Origin: Dryas octopetala
Taxonomy: Eukaryota; Streptophyta; Magnoliopsida; Rosales; Rosaceae
NCBI GenBank assembly: GCA_963921425.1
Contig: OY992832.1
Location: 17,954,835 to 18,018,834 of the forward strand
Direction: 5' to 3'
DNA: 64,000 nucleotides
In this document: positions 36,237-49,000 of the stretch, piece by piece
Layout of the letters: each line of letters begins with the position of its first letter
Position numbering within the stretch: position 1 is the stretch's first letter
Made by a program: the position numbers and the translations under genes
The notes under the pieces: model-generated
What the model was told of the DNA's origin: nothing
Database searches by the model: none
What the model saw: the letters and a program-made list of their open reading frames with translations, nothing else

Positions 36237-36960
36237 GTAAGTAAATATTTTCGAGCATAAATTGATGAGTAAATTTGATGAACAAATTTGGTAAAATTAG
36301 CATTAGAGATTATCAAAACCGACCCTCCCTTCCACCGGATCGCGCTCCTCCGGTGGAATATATCGGTCCTCTAAATAATCCAATGCTCATTATAAAGCCA
36401 CATCAGCATGACTTTTTTTTTTTTGTTACAGAGGGAGGCCCAAGAAAAGAGGGCTAGAGGGGGATCTGATTTTCATAAAGAAACTGCAACGGATGGGGAT
36501 GGAGGCTGGGTGGGTATTCTTATTTTTATTTTTATTGTTTTTTTCTGTATTTTAATTTTATTGAAGGAGAACTGATGTGGCCATGTATTAACCATTGGAT
36601 TTTTTGAATGAGCTGATTTTATGAAAGGCATGCAACATCACAGCCTTTAAAGGCAGAGGATCAAAATTCCCTTTGCGCAAAAGTGATTTTATGTGCTTCA
36701 CGCCTTCACTAGTCCCAGACTCCTAAAAGTGAAGCCTACAAAAATCCCGCGGAAAAGCGCTATTTGCACTTTTTTCATTTTGGAATGTCTTGTAATTTTT
36801 GGCTCGCCGCTAAGACGTTGGGTAATACGGTGTACCGCGAAACACCAAAACCTAGAGGATTACCTCTTCCCCTGAACCCGGTAGCCGTTCCTAGTTCCCA
36901 GGGACACACAGCAAACTCTATAGACCGCCGTGTGTCTCCTCCACTTGGCGGCACATTCTC
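36237..36960. other. Intergenic and 5' flank of the tRNA ligase gene
   Basis: No gene recognised. The stretch just before 36960 is the proximal promoter of RNL. Confidence 0.4.
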
Positions 36961-36970
36961 TCTCTATTAA

Positions 36971-36977
36971 TATATAA
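36971..36977 (+). promoter_or_regulatory. TATA box of the tRNA ligase gene
   Basis: TATATAA follows a pyrimidine stretch (CATTCTCTCTCTATTAA). A TATA box here predicts transcription starting at about 37000-37006, almost exactly on the first in-frame ATG at 37002. Confidence 0.5.
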
Positions 36978-37001
36978 CAGAAGCGTAGTAGTCGCAATTG
37001 A

Positions 37002-40000
37002 ATGTTGGCACCGCAGAGGATCCTCTGTGCTCTCGCTCTCACTACTCTGCCGTCTTCATCTTCATCAGCCTTCGTTTCCGGAACCTTCCTCTTCCTTCGC
37101 TTCTCTCCTTCTCCCCACGTAACCAAGCCTCGCTCTCTCTCTTTCCTCTCCTCCTCTTCCTCCAGCTCTCTCTCGCATTCAACCATGGCTTACAACCAGG
37201 TACCCATTTTTGCATTCTCATGCTATTTTTTATTTTTTGGCGATCATTTTCTGTGTTGTTGAAGCTTGTTTTCGTTATGTTTGGTTAGATAACGCAGAAA
37301 TGTGATTTCAATTGATTGTTGATGGTTCTGCTTATTGATCGTCGTCCGAGTGAATTTTTCTTGCCAAAATGTTTTTGTTGGAGATCAATTAATTGCTAAT
37401 TTTCAATTAAATTTGATGTTTAATTTAAATCTTATTGTTTTACAATCCATTTGAAAATGTTTGGTAGAGTTAACTAGTTATTGTTGTGGATGATGATCAA
37501 TTTCTAGTTATGGTAGTATCTAATTGGTTGCTCGTACAAAATTTAGGCAGTCTTTTATAGTAGCATGAAAATTATATAGGTATGCTTGTGTGTGTGTGTG
37601 TGTCTTAATGTAGTTCTGGCAGTCTTGTATAGTAAGATGAAAATTATATAGGTGTGCGTGCGCGCCAATGTAGTTAGTTCTGGTTGTGTGTGTGTGTGTG
37701 AGTGTATCTTAATGTATATGTGTGCGTGTCTTGTAGTTCCGGTTGTGATTTAGAAGTTGCAATGATATTACTCCTGATAAAGTTAAGAGCCTCACAGGCT
37801 TACTGCATTGTAGCGAAGACTATACTTTAGTTGAAATTTTGAAGGCTTAATAGTATGTCTAAGATATTTGGTTTACTTTGCAGAGAAGGGGTGGGCATAG
37901 AGAACAAAGGTGGAAAGAGAAACCAAAGACTGACCGCCCATCATCCACAAGGGAATCATCAGCAGGTGCTGCTGAAGTTGTCACTAACAGACTTGGTGCA
38001 GTGAGTCTTAGTGGAAGCAGCGGGCAAACCGATGCTTCAGTTCGACCCATACAGTCTGGGAGGGTCCAAATGGTAAATCAGGGTCCAGTACAAGGTCAAA
38101 AAGGAATCTGGAAGCCTAAATCTTATGGGACAGTGAGTGGAGCTACAGCAGTACAAGTTGAAGCACCTGTTAGTAAAAGTACAGCCGAAAATGGAGCTGG
38201 ACTACCAGCAGCTCAAAAAAACAGTGTTGGTTTAAGTAAGTTGTTCAGTGGTAATAAACTGCTGGAAAATTTTACTGTGGACAACTCCACTTATGCTCAG
38301 GTTCAAGTACGAGCTACTTTCTATCCCAAATTTGAAAATGAGAAGTCAGATCAGGAGGTACATTTTTTTCTTTATGCTCTCCCAATTTCAGACTTATTCA
38401 TCCCACTTGCATCTCTCAAATGGGAATACCCGTATTTCAGCAAATATATGCTTGAAAAAAAAAAATACTATGAGCATGTGTTCATTGGTTATCTCATCTA
38501 GCCATACAAAAAAATATGAATGTGCTAATATGATATGGAATCATGTGATTTGTTGCTACTTGCTTTTTATGATGATGAGACTATCCATTTATTCTTGGAT
38601 CATATCTGAATGCTTGTCTTTGGTCCTTTATTTATTTCTATATATATATATATATTTTTTTTTCAGATTAGGACAAGGATGATAGAGATAGTATCCAAAG
38701 GCTTGGCTACCTTGGAGGTAAGAGGGTTTTATGAGCTCTTTGTTTTACTTGAAAAAACTGCATTGCTTTCTGCATGGAGATTCCAACTGTTGGCTTTGAT
38801 GCTAATAATTATACTTACTCTCTTCCAAGTGTTGGGTAGACTCCAGTTACTTATGTTTGCTTAAATGTACGGTTTCCTTGTTGATTCATAACCTTTTTTT
38901 TCATACCATTTTACTAAATTAATCTTCACACGGAGAATTTATTGATTTGCAGGTTTCACTTAAACACTCGGGGTCTCTTTTTATGTACGCTGGTCATCAA
39001 GGTGGAGCATATGCCAAAAACAGCTTTGGGAATATGTATGCTTGAGACACAACCTTTCTTTCCCCTACTGTCAATACTTTGTTTTATTTTATATTTGCAA
39101 TTCAACCAATGAATTAAAAGATCAATGAAGATCAATGAATGGCCATACGTGTTAAATGTCTTGGGCAAGGTGTGTGTGGTGCACTCGGTTAGCTCATCCA
39201 GCCATCCTTGTTTATTATCCAGACATCCTTGATGTTTCAATTATATATCTATACTTCCTTGTTCTTTACTCATTTATATACGTTAATCTGGTTTGCTGAA
39301 TGTTGTGTTTCCACTACAGATATACAGCCGTAGGTGTATTTGTTCTTGGACGGACGTTTCGGGTGGCATGGGGACCTGAAGCAGCAAAAATGCAAGCAGA
39401 ATTCAATGATTTTCTTGAGGTGTTATTCACATGTAAAACCTGAACGTAAAGAAAACTGAACGTTATAACAAAAACCATCAAATTCTTCCTCTCTGGTCTT
39501 GTTTAGTCAATCTACGGCTGCATGTGACAATTCTGTATTTAAAGTTTCTTTGTTCTTGAAAGAGGCTGATTATTTTGATCAAAATGTTGGTTTTTCAGCT
39601 GAGTTTAGTTTTCAACCTGTTCACATTATGTTTTCTTAATAACTTAGTCACCAATTTTATGCTTAAAATACTGTTTTTGCCCCCTTCCCCTGCCTTCCAA
39701 AAACCGACCTTTTTGTTGGTAACTTTTCAGAAGAACCGTATGTGCATATCAATGGAACTCGTAACAGCTGTTCTAGGAGACCATGGACAGCGCCCTAGAG
39801 AAGATTATGGTACCTAGTGTTTTTCTTTAATTAATATATCTTTTTTTTCCACCTGTGATTTTGTTAAAGTACTCTGCAAGATCAGATATATAAAGTCTCC
39901 CTCCCCTGGCTCTGCCACTGCATGGTATAATTTTGATGCCTGACTCGACTGTTGTCAATTTTTAAACTTAAACTTCTCCCTATTCTCTCTTAAAGCTTTA

Positions 40001-43000
40001 TAAAGGTTTCCGCGAAATGAAATTCATAGGATACGAGTAACTAGCTCGGCTAACCACTAAGTCGCTCATGCACAAATTTTCTATTTCAGGAAAATTTGCT
40101 GCGTATAGTTGTTTGAGAAATTTAAAATAAGGGACCATGATTATGGTGATTGCACTTGTCAGTGTTGAATCTATATTGAGATAAGTATTAGTGAACTGCA
40201 GCATAGATGTCTGGGAACCTATTTCTGCTGAATGTGATATGGTTTTGCAATTCTTGATTCATGAAATAAGTGATGCAATTGTCGCGAGTTTATTTAGTTT
40301 ATTTCTGCTGCATATTTATTTTCTTATATTTTTTACTTGGGAAATATCTTAGTTTCCCATGTTTGAGTCTGTCCTAGTATGCAAGTGTTTAAATCTTAAC
40401 ATCTTTTTGGTAAAAACTTCTGCTGGTTCTCTTTTTTTTTTTTTTTTTTGGGAGGGGGGGGGGGGGGGGGGCGGTGGTTATAATAAAGGCCATACTTTTT
40501 GGCATGATATCACATTTTTAAATGTGTAAAAGAAATGTAAGCATTGAATTGATATTTAGGGTTGGTTAATATGCCAGAGATTCTGTGTCGTTTACATATG
40601 CTGCACATGTGGGAGTTCCATCTTTGTGGTCCTAATTAGTGAAAGCTAGGTTATCTGTTAGCTTGGTAGACAGGTTATGCTATCATGCAGTAAAATTTTG
40701 AGGTTTTTGTACCCTATTACCACAGCTCCAACCCCTCCTCTCACACAGTAGACATGTATAAAAAGAAATTATATGAGAAACAGAAAGTTTAGGGTGAGTG
40801 ACATGATAAGGGTTCCCCCCCTACCCACACAATATTTACAAAAACTTCATAGCATATGGTTCTTACTTCTTATATTGCTTGGTTTACAAATGTACCATTA
40901 TTTTCAGACTGAGGGACACAATCTTATCTTTTAATTTTTGAGATTTCACTTGGTACAAGTTGTCTTTTATCAACATCATCTTTGTCATTGTGAATGCCAA
41001 TGTCCGCCTTAATTCCCTTATTCCTTTACAGAGAACTTCTTTGCTTTTACTTAGTATTTCACATTTTGAAACTGGTCATTTTTTATTTTTATTCTTATAA
41101 TGAGTTAATACAATTTCCCTTTTGTAGCCCACTATTCTACCTTTTTCTGATTTTTGTTTGCAACAATGCATATTTCTTGTCACACTTCTGTTTAATAATT
41201 TTATTACTGTTACAATGTAAACTATCTTATTCCTTATGTTCCATGGATATTCTTGCAACATCCATAAAAAATAAAATAAAACTTTCGAGCTTATGTGCCT
41301 TTTTTTTTGTTGAACAGCTGTAGTGACGGCAGTCACAGATTTGGGCAATGGGAAGCCAAAGTTCTACTCAACCCCTGAGATAATTGCTTTTTGTAGAAAA
41401 TGGCGACTACCAACAAATCATGTATGGTTGTTCTCAACAAGGTGATGACCAACTATTCCCATTTTCATCATACATGAATGGTTATGTTGATTGATTTGTA
41501 TAGATCATGGCTCTTATTGTTGTTAATCATACTGTGCTTGCAATAAAGACAGTTCCTTTTATTTTCAATTATAGAGGTAATAGAGTTAGTAAAATTTTAG
41601 GGTGTGCTAAAATTTTGGGGATAATGTGAATAGGAAGTTGCTCTTGTGTTCATTATTCTCTTGTCTTTATAAGCTTTCGTCTTCTTATAATGCTTATATT
41701 GTTACTGTGTCAGTCTATCCTTCCTCTAGGGTGAGTTTGAATGTAGATTTTCGTAGAAATTTGAACTATTTGGAAGCATTTCTGCAGATATTTTAATGTT
41801 TTGGAAGTTATTGAGCTTTCTACTGTACTTGATTGAAAATATCTCTTGACATTAGTTGTGGGCAGATAGGTTTGGCAAATTGATTATTTGGGCCTATTTT
41901 CTTGTAAAGTCTTATTTTAACTGGTGTGTTGATGAGTCATCTTTCGATAAAGACCTTCTGATACGATTTAGAAGGTTAAGGTTCCTTGAGGTACAATTTT
42001 TAGCTTGAATTATTACTCAGGGATGGGACAGTTGTGAATTTATTCATAATAAAGTCTTAATGTTTGCATTTCAACTTATTGGTGGTGAATCATGTGAAAA
42101 CAAAAAGGGCCATGAGCATTGACCACCTGTTTCTTCACTGCCCTATTGCTTTTAGACTATGGCATAGTGAAGGGAAGGAAGGTTGATTTGGGTAATTTTC
42201 CAATCATGCGTCTTTGTTTTCCAATCATAGTGGAGGAAAAATCCATGTTTGTGTTGTGGATTTGCATTACTTTTTAGGTAGCTTGAACTTTGGTTGGAGA
42301 GATGTAGAAGGATCTTTTAGGACAAATGTGGGGAGGAGGTGGATTGTGTAGGATATATGGTTCAAGTCTAGGCATCTTTGTGGGCTTCAGACCTTTGGTC
42401 TCTAATAAGTTTGGAGGTATTCTGTTTTTCTTTATTCTTGCAGATTGGATGGCTTCCATATCTTGAGGTTTTTATGTTTCTTTAGCTCTTTTCGGGTTCA
42501 TATGTACTTGGGCCACTCTTGCTCACCTCTATTGTAATTAAACCCTTTTCTAATAAAATTTTTCTTGTCAAAAGGGTATATTTAACGTTCCTTATATATG
42601 TAACAAAAAAGATATACTGTTCGTAATTTAGCACAAGCAAGCATAAATCTTCTGTTGCTTGCGTGCTTAATTTTCCGCATCAATTACTTATTTTAAATCT
42701 TTCCAAATGATTATTCTGATGTGAAATAAGATTTTGTTTATGCATGCACTCAATGCTTTTTCAAAAGCACAAAGTTTGATTTAAGCTTTGTCATTGAGAT
42801 TACCCCATGTGTAATTTTATGATGATCATATTATTATAATTTATTGCGTCCTGAATAATCCTTTTTGTTCGGTAACTAAAGGAAAGCAGTGACATCATTT
42901 TTTGCTGCCTTTGATGCCCTATGCGAAGAAGGAACTGCAACACCTGTATGCACAGCTCTTGATGAAGTTGCAGATATATCCGTACCAGGTAAACTTCTAA

Positions 43001-46000
43001 GTGCATTTCCTTAACTTTGATACTCAGTACTAGTGATACTTATCAACTTATCTTTCCAGAAGTATTCAGAAAAGTTGCCTGTTAAGCGACGTATGGAAGA
43101 TAAAAGAGGAACAATAAAGATAAAAAGTGATAGAATGGAAAGCATTGTGTTGATAATTCATGACCACGCTAATTTGCTGGAAGTGATTGATCCAAAAACT
43201 AAGCTACAAATTATATAGCAAATGGCGGAAAGGGATGCAAGTTGTAACTCATTTGAGTTTTCTGAATTCAAATGACCTAGGAAAGCTAAGTCTGATATCT
43301 CTACTATTACATGGTAGAAGGACTGTTGAACAGCCTCTTGAAAGACCATCCACATTTCACCTCTAGGAATCTGACAGTGTTAAACCTTAACACATAGATC
43401 CTTTTATTATTACCCTTTCAAGTTTATAGCAGGTCACTTAAAAAAATAAGCTTTTTTTAAAAGGTATTAGGAACATAGATACTGTTGTTAAAATTAAAAT
43501 AAACTAAAGAAAGAAATTGCAAACATAAAATGCTGGTTATTGGTACTCTCTGCTAGTTGGCACATTTTTGTCATGGTGTGCTCTATGGATTGTTCTGCAT
43601 CAGAAAGGTCACCATATTAAACAGATTTGTCATTTTCCTTTGGTGTGTCTAGTTCGGTGTTAAACTCAGTTGAAATTATTTTCATGAGGTATTTATGATG
43701 TGTGCACCTCAAATTTAATTTTGTATGAAGGTACAAAAGATCATATCAAGGAGCAGGGTGAAATCTTAGAGGGTATTGTTGCTCGTATTGTAAGCCATGA
43801 GAGCTCAAAACTTATGGAGAAAGTCTTGAAAGATTTCCCTCCTCCACCAATGGACGGAGGTATGAAGGTTCAATCTTTCATCTATTTTGTTTTGGATTTT
43901 GTCACATCAGCCTGGAGATTTTTTTGGGTCTGGTCTTATTTTGATTCAGCCATAAGATCTGCACTGTAATGGACATCTTTAAATTAAAAGATTTCAGATC
44001 CTCTTTCTGTGGTTGTGTAATTTTGTTTCATGCTAAATTGCTTCCACTAATCTAGAAGACTCATGAACAAATATATTCCTTTTCATAAAATAAAGCAAAT
44101 ACATTTTATCCATGAACTTGGAACATATAAATGTATGCTTTGTGCGCTTGACAATCCATTTGTAGCTGAGGTTCTTTCCCACTACCCTTGTCTTGACGAT
44201 GGTTTTCTTGACCTATGACTATGAGAAAGTTAAATTTGAATATATTTTTATCATTTAGAATATTACCAAATTTGCCTTATGTTTCAGCTGGCCTTGATTT
44301 GGGACCAAACCTAAGGGAGATTTGTGCTGCAAATAGGTCCGATGAAAAGCAGGTAATGTATAATTCTTTGAACTGTCATGTCCTTGCATTTTATCAATAA
44401 AGTGATGTAGATTAAATACTTTTAATTTAATTTTTCTGAAAATCCTTGTGCAGCAAATAAAAGCACTTCTTGAGGGTGTTGGCTCCTCTTTTTGCCCTGA
44501 CAATTCAGACTGGCTAGGTGATACCCATTCTAGAAATGCAGATAGATCTGTGCTATCAAAACTTTTACAATCTCATCCTGCTGATTTTTCAACCACCAAA
44601 TTGCAGGTTAGGTTATTTACCCTTTCAAACTACTTTCTAAAACATTAACTTCCATAAAATCTTACTTCTGAAGTTCAATCAATCTTAAATGTATGCATCT
44701 GTTTGTCTACATATTTTTGTAATGGTTTAGTAGATATAAGCTTAATGCATCGGTTTGTCTACATATTTTTGTAATGGTTTAGTAGATATTAGCTTAGTGC
44801 ATCTGTTTGTCTAAAAAGAACATTACTTCTCTTCATATTGCTCTTTTCCAAATAATTTTCTGTTTGACCTCATTACATATGAATTTCTTGTGGAAGTTCA
44901 ATGGTTCTTTCATGTTTTGTGGCCTTTTTTTTATTCAAGCCATCCACTATTAAGCGTTGTTAGTTTTGGGTTTGGACTTTGGCCTTAGCAATAATATTTT
45001 ATTTATTGAACCAGGAAATGATTCGTGTGATGAGAGAAAAACGTTATCCTGCTGCCTTTAAATGTTACCATAACTTCCACAAAATTGATTCCATGTCAAG
45101 TGACGACCTTTTCTATAAAATGGTCATTCACGTCCATGGTGACTCTACATTTCGGCGTTATCAGAAAGAGATGAGGTCTTGTTTGAACTTACTCCCTAGT
45201 CGCTACTCTCTTATTTTGAGTTTGTTTCTTGAGTAGTCAACTTTTTTTGTGTTGCTATTCTTATTTCTTTTTTCTTTTTTTTTTTTTTTCCTTTTGCATT
45301 TGTTAAGTACAAGTTTTGGTGCATTTCAGGTCGAACCCTGGATTATGGCCTTTATATCGAGGTAAGAAATTTTTCTTCACATAATAATCTCAATGAAATT
45401 TAAAATTTCATACTTATACCTAGTAATTATGAATTCTGTTCTAGACAACATACTGTTGTGTTTGGCTCATAAAAAATCTGGAAAGTAGCAGTTTGGGTTA
45501 TTCCTAGTGGGGTACAGTTTTTAGGAATGCTGAGAGGACTTGCACAAGGTCTTCCTAGTTAAGGAAGGAGTTCTGAGTATTTCTAATTGTACAAGGAATT
45601 AGAATTAGCTAATTAGGCCAATTACCTAGTTCTACTAGGATTAGGAATCCCAGCTGAAACATAAGTGTTAGCTGCAACCTATGAGTTATAAATAGGTTGC
45701 AGCAGCCCTAGGTTTTAAATCAATGTCTTCGACACAAGCACCAGCAAAGAGAGAGTCGAGTGATTGAGAGTTTTTCAGGGTATTCTGCAGAGGGGATTTA
45801 GATTCTAGGGTTCCAAAAAGTCCTTGTTAATCTCTGAATTTATTCCATAGTGCAGTGAATCTCTCAGGAGATATCACAACTGGACGTAGGCACAAGTTTA
45901 TTGCCGAACCAGTATAAATCTCTTGTGTTTGTGTGTGCTGCGTGTGATTGTTTTTTTTCTGTTTTCAATTGTCGAAAGTCATCTGTAGTTCTAGGTCTAA

Positions 46001-49000
46001 TTTACATCAAAGAACAAAGATCTCAAGGGCTTAAATTCAACACATACTGCTTTTTTGGATTATATCATCAAGAAGAATTGGGCTTGTGGGCAATGAATCT
46101 CATCTTGATTAGCCTTTGAATGATGTTTTTCATGCTTTGAGCATATATTGAGAGATGCCAAGCCTGCATTCTATGAATCTCTTTTTTGGTACAAAGAAGG
46201 CCTAAGGCCAGGGAGGGAGGAGGGCGAGAGTCGAACTCTCGTCGTGGGTATAGGGTAAGTGCTTTACCAGTGGAGATGATCCCCAAAAAACATTGTATGA
46301 AACTATGAACCTTTGAATGATGCATGTATCTTTGTAATGAATGATGCACACATATGCTGTGTCTTAGAATCCTCAGCCGAAAGAATAGATTTTTTTTATA
46401 CTGTTTTTACTTCCCTGAGTTGTTTATCTCAGTAACTAATGCTCTTCATATTCACGTAGGTTTTTTTGTTGATATTAATTTATTCAAGGCAAACAAGGAG
46501 AGAGCTGCTGAGATTGCAAAAAAAAAAAGCAGTATTGTCGAAGATGGTAGCAGTGGTATGTCAGGAGAACATGGATTGGCTGATGAAGACGCAAATTTAA
46601 TGATCAAATTGAAATTTCTCACGTATAAGGTATGTAATCATACTATAAAAAGAGGTATGTATTCATTAAAATCTCAAAAGGAAGAAATACTAATATGGTG
46701 ATAGTTCCATTTTTACCTATCATATAATACTCATGTTTAGGAAAGTTCTTGTTAAACATACATGACAGATAAATGAAATGTGTCTTTTTATTGTTTCAAA
46801 ATGGATACCAAGTGGTGCATAATAATATTAGTAGCAAGGTTAAAGTCTAATAAATAGTAGCTACAATGTAGTACAGACAATAATATATTATCAAATACTA
46901 ATAACAGTTTAATATCCTGTAAACAAATAATTTAATACTAACAACACATTCTTATCATCATTGTCGTTTATCCTTTTTTTTTTTTGTTAGACCTTAAGTC
47001 CCTTTTAAATGTTTTTGTCACATATATTTGTGATTACTCATGCTGATGAAAACCAGTATTATGGGAATACAGTCTGGTGAATGAATCAGAAAAGTTCAAT
47101 AATGTTATATAGGGAAGGATTATTAAGTTGAAGGGAAATAATTGTCTTAAGAGTATGAAATAATAGTTGACCCACATCATAACAACTTAGGCTTTTGAGA
47201 ACAGTTGCAAACCAACAACACTTAAACAAGTTGCTGTTAAATCTTCTGAATTTTGTTGCTTCTTCTACGTGCATATTAGTACTTATACAATGCAATTTCT
47301 ATACATTATGTACCGTTCAAATTTAGAATCTTCATATGAGGGGTTCAGAGTATTAAAACTTTTAAATGTTGATTGTTCTTATCTTTCACTGCAGATACGA
47401 ACTTTTTTGATTCGCAATGGTTTGTCAATTCTTTTTAAAGAAGGTCCAGCTGCTTATAAAGCCTATTACTTGAGGTGAGGTTCTGAGCCTATCTTACACA
47501 TGTTATGTCTGAAACTTAAAATGAGGTATTGCTTGTTATCATGTCTTTGGCAAATGATTGACTGTAGGGCTGGGCATTTTACTGCCCAAACTGAGTTGAC
47601 TCAACCTGATGGGTTGGCTCAGTTCTTTTTTATTTTTTGTCTCAACTTGGTTTGAATTGGACTGGGTGACAGGTTAGTGGATTAACTCGGTTTGGGTGAA
47701 GGTTAGTGGATTACTAGTTCAGGTCAACCCAAACCGAACTGATTATATACAATAAGATATTGTAACTTGCCGTTAAGATTCAAACCTTGGAGACCTGCAA
47801 AGGAAGACAAGTTGATACCATGACGCCATATTATGCTTCTTGTTGTTCTTACACTTTTCCAGAATAGTGAATTGGTAAAAGCACTGAATCCCACATCACT
47901 TAGATGTGAGCTTCGTTCCTTTCTTGCACTCGATGAAAGCGTCCCCCCTCTTGCCTAATGAGTCAATGAGCCTGGCACTTGTGTTGTGGGTTGTAATGGG
48001 CATTCTTAAGCTCCTGTGAGCTCCTTCTGGGCTCTGTTAAGCCTTTATAAGTTTTCTTAACATGATGGTTCATAGCAGTATTTAAAGATGTTACATAAAT
48101 GGAGCTACTTTTTAATAACATAATGGGTTATATGAGGAATATGGTGTTATAATCGGATATGGTGGTCATTTTTCAAAATAAAAGAAAAAAAACCCGAGCC
48201 CTTACATATATCTTTGTAAGAAACCCATGGTGCTTACAATTTTCTTAAGAACTGTAATATTTTCATGCTAGTCCAACTGAATCATGTTTTATGAACTAAT
48301 TATTCTTTACTTATGTCATTATAGGCAACTGAAAACATGGGGCACTTCAGCAGGAAAGCAGAGGGAACTCAGCAAGATGCTTGATGAATGGTGATTTTGT
48401 ACTACCTTACCTTGTGTTTTTTCCCTCATTACCCAAGACTTTGTAATTTTGTTATTCTCAGTTGGAAGAATTTTTTCCTTCATGTTCAGGGCCGTATACA
48501 TACGAAGGAAATGTGGAAACAAACAGCTGTCATCATCGGTGTACCTCAGTGAGGCTGAGCCTTTTCTTGAACAATATGCAAAACGCAGCCCTCAGAATCA
48601 GGTTCTCATAGGATCTGCTGGAAATTTAGTAAGGGCTGAAGATTTCTTGGCCTTTGTTGATGGAGGAAGAGATGAAGAGGGTGATCTTGAGACGGAGCGG
48701 GAGGTTACGCCATCAAGCCCTGGTCCTTCAGCTAGGGACACTGTTCCGAAGGCTGAGGGTCTGATTGTATTCTTTCCTGGTAAAAATTTTGCCAAATGGC
48801 TGTAGTTTTGATTTACCTCCATTGAATATATAATTATACAACTTGAAAGGTTCTCATAAAAAAAAAAATACTATACAACATGGAAAAGATGTTTCTCTAG
48901 TGTGTAGAATCATACTTATATGCCGGGGAAAAGCCAATCTCCTCCATGTTTTTACATTATTTTTTCCATTTCAAATATGTTTCTTTGGAAGTGTGCCCTT

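Noticed and set aside
46195..46280. Possible tRNA gene
   Set aside because: Only box A- and T-arm-like pieces are present; no acceptor stem or anticodon arm can be built, and flanking duplications point to a SINE.
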